Source: Chitinophagales bacterium
Lineage (GTDB): Bacteria > Bacteroidota > Bacteroidia > Chitinophagales > CAIODY01
Direction: 5' to 3'
NCBI GenBank assembly: GCA_947449695.1
Contig: CANFST010000007.1
Span: forward strand, 26,591-90,590
DNA: 64,000 nt
The notes beneath the pieces were generated by a model. It did not search any database and was not told the origin of the DNA. It was given only the letters and a program-made list of their open reading frames with translations. Of this stretch, positions 61,516-64,000 are shown one piece after another. Numbering within the stretch: position 1 is the stretch's first letter; every line of letters starts with the position of its first letter. A program made the position numbers and the translations under genes.

Positions 61516-64000
61516 ATGAGTTTTACGCTGAAAAATAAAGTGAGAATTGTTACCGCTGCTTCGTTGTTCGATGGACATGATGCTGCCATAAATATTATGC
61601 GCCGCATCATGCAGGCAAAAGGTGCTGAAGTAATTCATCTTGGGCATAACAGAAGCGCTGCTGATATTGTGGACTGTGCTATACAAGAGGATGCTCAGGG
61701 CATTGCTATCACATCCTATCAAGGTGGGCACGTTGAGTTTTTTAAATACATGTATGATTTGTTGAGAGAAAAAGGTTGTGCCCATATCAAAATTTTTGGC
61801 GGTGGCGGCGGAACTATTTTGCCAACTGAAATTGAAGAATTACATGCATACGGCATCAACAGAATATATTCGCCAGATGATGGCCGTCACATGGGTTTGG
61901 AAGGCATGATTGAAGATGTGGTGAAACAATGCGATTTCAGTACAGTTGAAAGAGCCGACATCTCGACGCTTAATTCAAAGCTTAGCAGCAAAGATGAAAA
62001 CGCAATTGCACAATTAATCACATTGGCTGAAAACGGAAAATTATCAAATCAACAAATCAATAAATCAAAAACAACCATTCCTGTTCTTGGTATCACAGGT
62101 ACTGGAGGTGCAGGAAAATCAAGCGTTACAGATGAAATTGTTCGACGTTTTTTAAATCGCTATTCCGATAAAACAATTGCTGTAATTTCTGTAGACCCAT
62201 CTAAAAAGAAGACTGGTGGTGCATTGTTAGGCGATAGAATCAGAATGAATTCGATTCATAATTCAAGAGCGTATATGCGTTCGTTAGCAACACGTGATAG
62301 CGAAGTGGCTTTGAGTGCTCATGTGCAAGAAGCAATTGATGTTTGCAAAGCTGCGGCATTTGATTTTGTAATTTTAGAAAGTGCTGGTGTTGGCCAAAGC
62401 GATGCTTCTATTTTAGATTATTGCAACGTGAGCTTGTATGTAATGACGCCTGAATACGGCGCTGCATCTCAGTTAGAGAAAATAAATATGCTGGATTATG
62501 CCGATGTAATTGCTATCAATAAATTTGATAAAGCAGGTGCATTAGATTCTTTGCACGATGTAAAAAAACAATACAAACGCAATCACAATTTATTTACAGC
62601 AAAAGATGAGGACTTGCCGATTGTGGGCACCATTGCTTCACAATTTAATGATACTGGTGTAAATCAATTGTTTGAATTATTGGTGGATGCGATGGAGAAA
62701 AAATGCGATGTTGATTGGGGAAAAACAGATACGCATCACGAAAAAAACACGGCTACAAAATCTCAAATCATTCCTCCTGCAAGAGTTCGTTATCTGGCTG
62801 AAATAGCTGAAAACAATGAGTCTTACGACAATTGGGTAAATGAGCAATGCACACTGGCTACAAAATTATATCAGATTGAAGGTGTACAACAAATAAAGGA
62901 AATGGCTGCTAATGCTGATTTGCAAGCCATTAAAACAAAATTTGAAAAAGCCTTACATCATGATTGCAAAGATTTAATAAGCAATTGGGAAAATAGAAAA
63001 CAACAATACGCTGGCGAATTTTATGAATACAAAGTTCGTGATAAAGTCATCAAACAACCATTGACCACAACTTCTTTGAGTGGAACGAAAATCAAAAAAG
63101 TGGTGTTACCGAAATACAAAGATTGGGGCGATATTCTACGTTGGCAATTGCAGGAAAATGTACCAGGAGAATTTCCTTACACTGCTGGTGTATTTGAATT
63201 GAAACGTCAGGGCGAAGACCCAACACGTATGTTTGCTGGCGAAGGCGGACCAGAAAGAACCAACAAACGTTTCCATTATGTTTCTTTAGGACAGCCTGCA
63301 AAGCGTTTGAGTACAGCGTTTGACAGCGTTACGTTGTATGGTGAAGACCCTGCGGTTCGACCAGATATTTATGGAAAAATTGGTAACAGCGGTGTGAGTA
63401 TTGCAACGGTAGATGATGCAAAAAAATTGTACAGCGGTTTTGATTTATGCGACCCAAAAACATCGGTGAGTATGACCATCAACGGGCCAGCACCAATGGT
63501 TTTAGCATTTTTCATGAATGCTGCAATTGACCAAGAATGTGAAAAATACATCAAAGAAAATAAGATTGAAATTCCTAAAGAAAAATTAAAGAATGCACCA
63601 CAATATAACGGCGCATTGCCTGAAGGAAATGATGGATTGGGATTAGGATTGTTAGGATTAAGTGGTGAAGATGTTTTACCAAAAGATGTTTATGAACAAT
63701 TAAAAGCAAAAGCTTTGCAATCCGTTCGTGGTACGGTTCAGGCTGATATTTTGAAAGAAGACCAAGCACAAAACACTTGTATTTTTTCAACAGAATTTGC
63801 ATTGAAACTGATGGGCGATGTGCAGCAATATTTCATCGAACAAAAAGTTCGTAATTTTTATTCGGTTAGTATCAGCGGTTATCATATTGCTGAAGCTGGC
63901 GCCAATCCTATCACTCAGCTTGCTTTCACTTTAGCAAATGGATTTACTTATGTAGAATATTATCTGAGCCGTGGAATGAACATTGATGATTTTGCACCAA
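61516..64000 (+). CDS. icmF: Fused isobutyryl-CoA mutase IcmF (3' end cut by window edge)
   Basis: IcmF is a B12-dependent acyl-CoA mutase fused to its own G-protein chaperone. It interconverts isobutyryl-CoA and butyryl-CoA. The visible 828 codons show the B12-binding domain at the N-terminus ([15 protein letters not shown], His21 as lower-axial ligand), the MeaB-like GTPase with P-loop GTGGAGKSS (195-203), a linker to about 520, and the large mutase domain ([35 protein letters not shown]). Order and motifs fit IcmF rather than split methylmalonyl-CoA mutase. The reading frame runs off the right edge. Substrate preference could still be another small acyl-CoA, such as pivalyl- or isovaleryl-CoA. 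Confidence 0.93.
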   Translation, partial: MSFTLKNKVRIVTAASLFDGHDAAINIMRRIMQAKGAEVIHLGHNRSAADIVDCAIQEDAQGIAITSYQGGHVEFFKYMYDLLREKGCAHIKIFGGGGGTILPTEIEELHAYGINRIYSPDDGRHMGLEGMIEDVVKQCDFSTVERADISTLNSKLSSKDENAIAQLITLAENGKLSNQQINKSKTTIPVLGITGTGGAGKSSVTDEIVRRFLNRYSDKTIAVISVDPSKKKTGGALLGDRIRMNSIHNSRAYMRSLATRDSEVALSAHVQEAIDVCKAAAFDFVILESAGVGQSDASILDYCNVSLYVMTPEYGAASQLEKINMLDYADVIAINKFDKAGALDSLHDVKKQYKRNHNLFTAKDEDLPIVGTIASQFNDTGVNQLFELLVDAMEKKCDVDWGKTDTHHEKNTATKSQIIPPARVRYLAEIAENNESYDNWVNEQCTLATKLYQIEGVQQIKEMAANADLQAIKTKFEKALHHDCKDLISNWENRKQQYAGEFYEYKVRDKVIKQPLTTTSLSGTKIKKVVLPKYKDWGDILRWQLQENVPGEFPYTAGVFELKRQGEDPTRMFAGEGGPERTNKRFHYVSLGQPAKRLSTAFDSVTLYGEDPAVRPDIYGKIGNSGVSIATVDDAKKLYSGFDLCDPKTSVSMTINGPAPMVLAFFMNAAIDQECEKYIKENKIEIPKEKLKNAPQYNGALPEGNDGLGLGLLGLSGEDVLPKDVYEQLKAKALQSVRGTVQADILKEDQAQNTCIFSTEFALKLMGDVQQYFIEQKVRNFYSVSISGYHIAEAGANPITQLAFTLANGFTYVEYYLSRGMNIDDFAP

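Noticed and set aside
1..64000. tRNA, rRNA, tmRNA or CRISPR array
   Set aside because: Intergenic stretches were read for cloverleaf-like and T-loop sequences and for evenly spaced repeats; none was found. smpB has no tmRNA gene beside it.

Overview
The window is from a low-G+C member of the Bacteroidota, probably an environmental Chitinophagales- or Sphingobacteriia-like lineage. Four things point there. A PorP/SprF-type protein sits next to gldK of the type IX secretion system (T9SS). Six exported proteins end in T9SS sorting domains. Several families are typical of the phylum (DUF2480, DUF5777, DUF4347, choice-of-anchor V, SprB-like repeats). Promoters fit the Bacteroidota consensus TTTG-N(17-21)-TAnnTTTG rather than the E. 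coli -35/-10. I found no tRNA, rRNA or CRISPR array.

Layout. 1-2.2 kb: left-edge T9SS genes on the minus strand (porP then a truncated gldK). 2.2-4.8 kb: 4-hydroxyphenylpyruvate dioxygenase and heme A synthase, with a divergent ArsR-like regulator. 4.8-8.3 kb: a surface-glycan group (membrane GT-C-like protein, GtrB-like GT2, methyltransferase). 8.3-8.4 kb: a candidate small RNA with its own promoter and terminator. 8.6-10.8 kb: a glycine-rich T9SS type B cargo. 10.8-14.8 kb: DUF2480, a PpiD-like chaperone and pdxA. 14.8-18.2 kb: five minus-strand genes for exported redox-like proteins (Rieske, choice-of-anchor V with a Cys-His motif, cytochrome-like lipoprotein, YceI, DUF5777 barrel). 18.5-20.8 kb: a GT4 glycosyltransferase overlapping an Omp85-type barrel gene.

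20.85-27.3 kb looks like an accessory island. It holds an unknown small protein, a degenerate repeat field, a large membrane KAP P-loop NTPase, REP-like hairpins, and a serine hydrolase flanked by a LuxR-type HTH gene and a broken copy of that gene. 27.6-40.2 kb is mostly envelope: an OprB-like porin, two S41 proteases, a TonB-dependent receptor, a LolC/E-like permease and two T9SS cargos. 40.4-43.3 kb is a compact operon (barrel, NamZ muramidase, YkgJ, MazG-like). uvrA and two T9SS cargos with internal repeats follow.

51.8-64 kb is largely housekeeping: DUF2279, manC, HAD phosphatase, 3'-5' exonuclease, leucyl aminopeptidase, smpB, threonylcarbamoyl-AMP synthase, an MsbA-like ABC exporter, nusB, and the start of a fused isobutyryl-CoA mutase (icmF) that runs off the right edge.

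Several start codons were placed downstream of the longest possible ORF because a promoter, a signal peptide or an overlap makes the longer form unlikely. The most promising less-described items are the exported redox cluster, the small RNA candidate, the GT4/Omp85 pair and the island with its repeat field.
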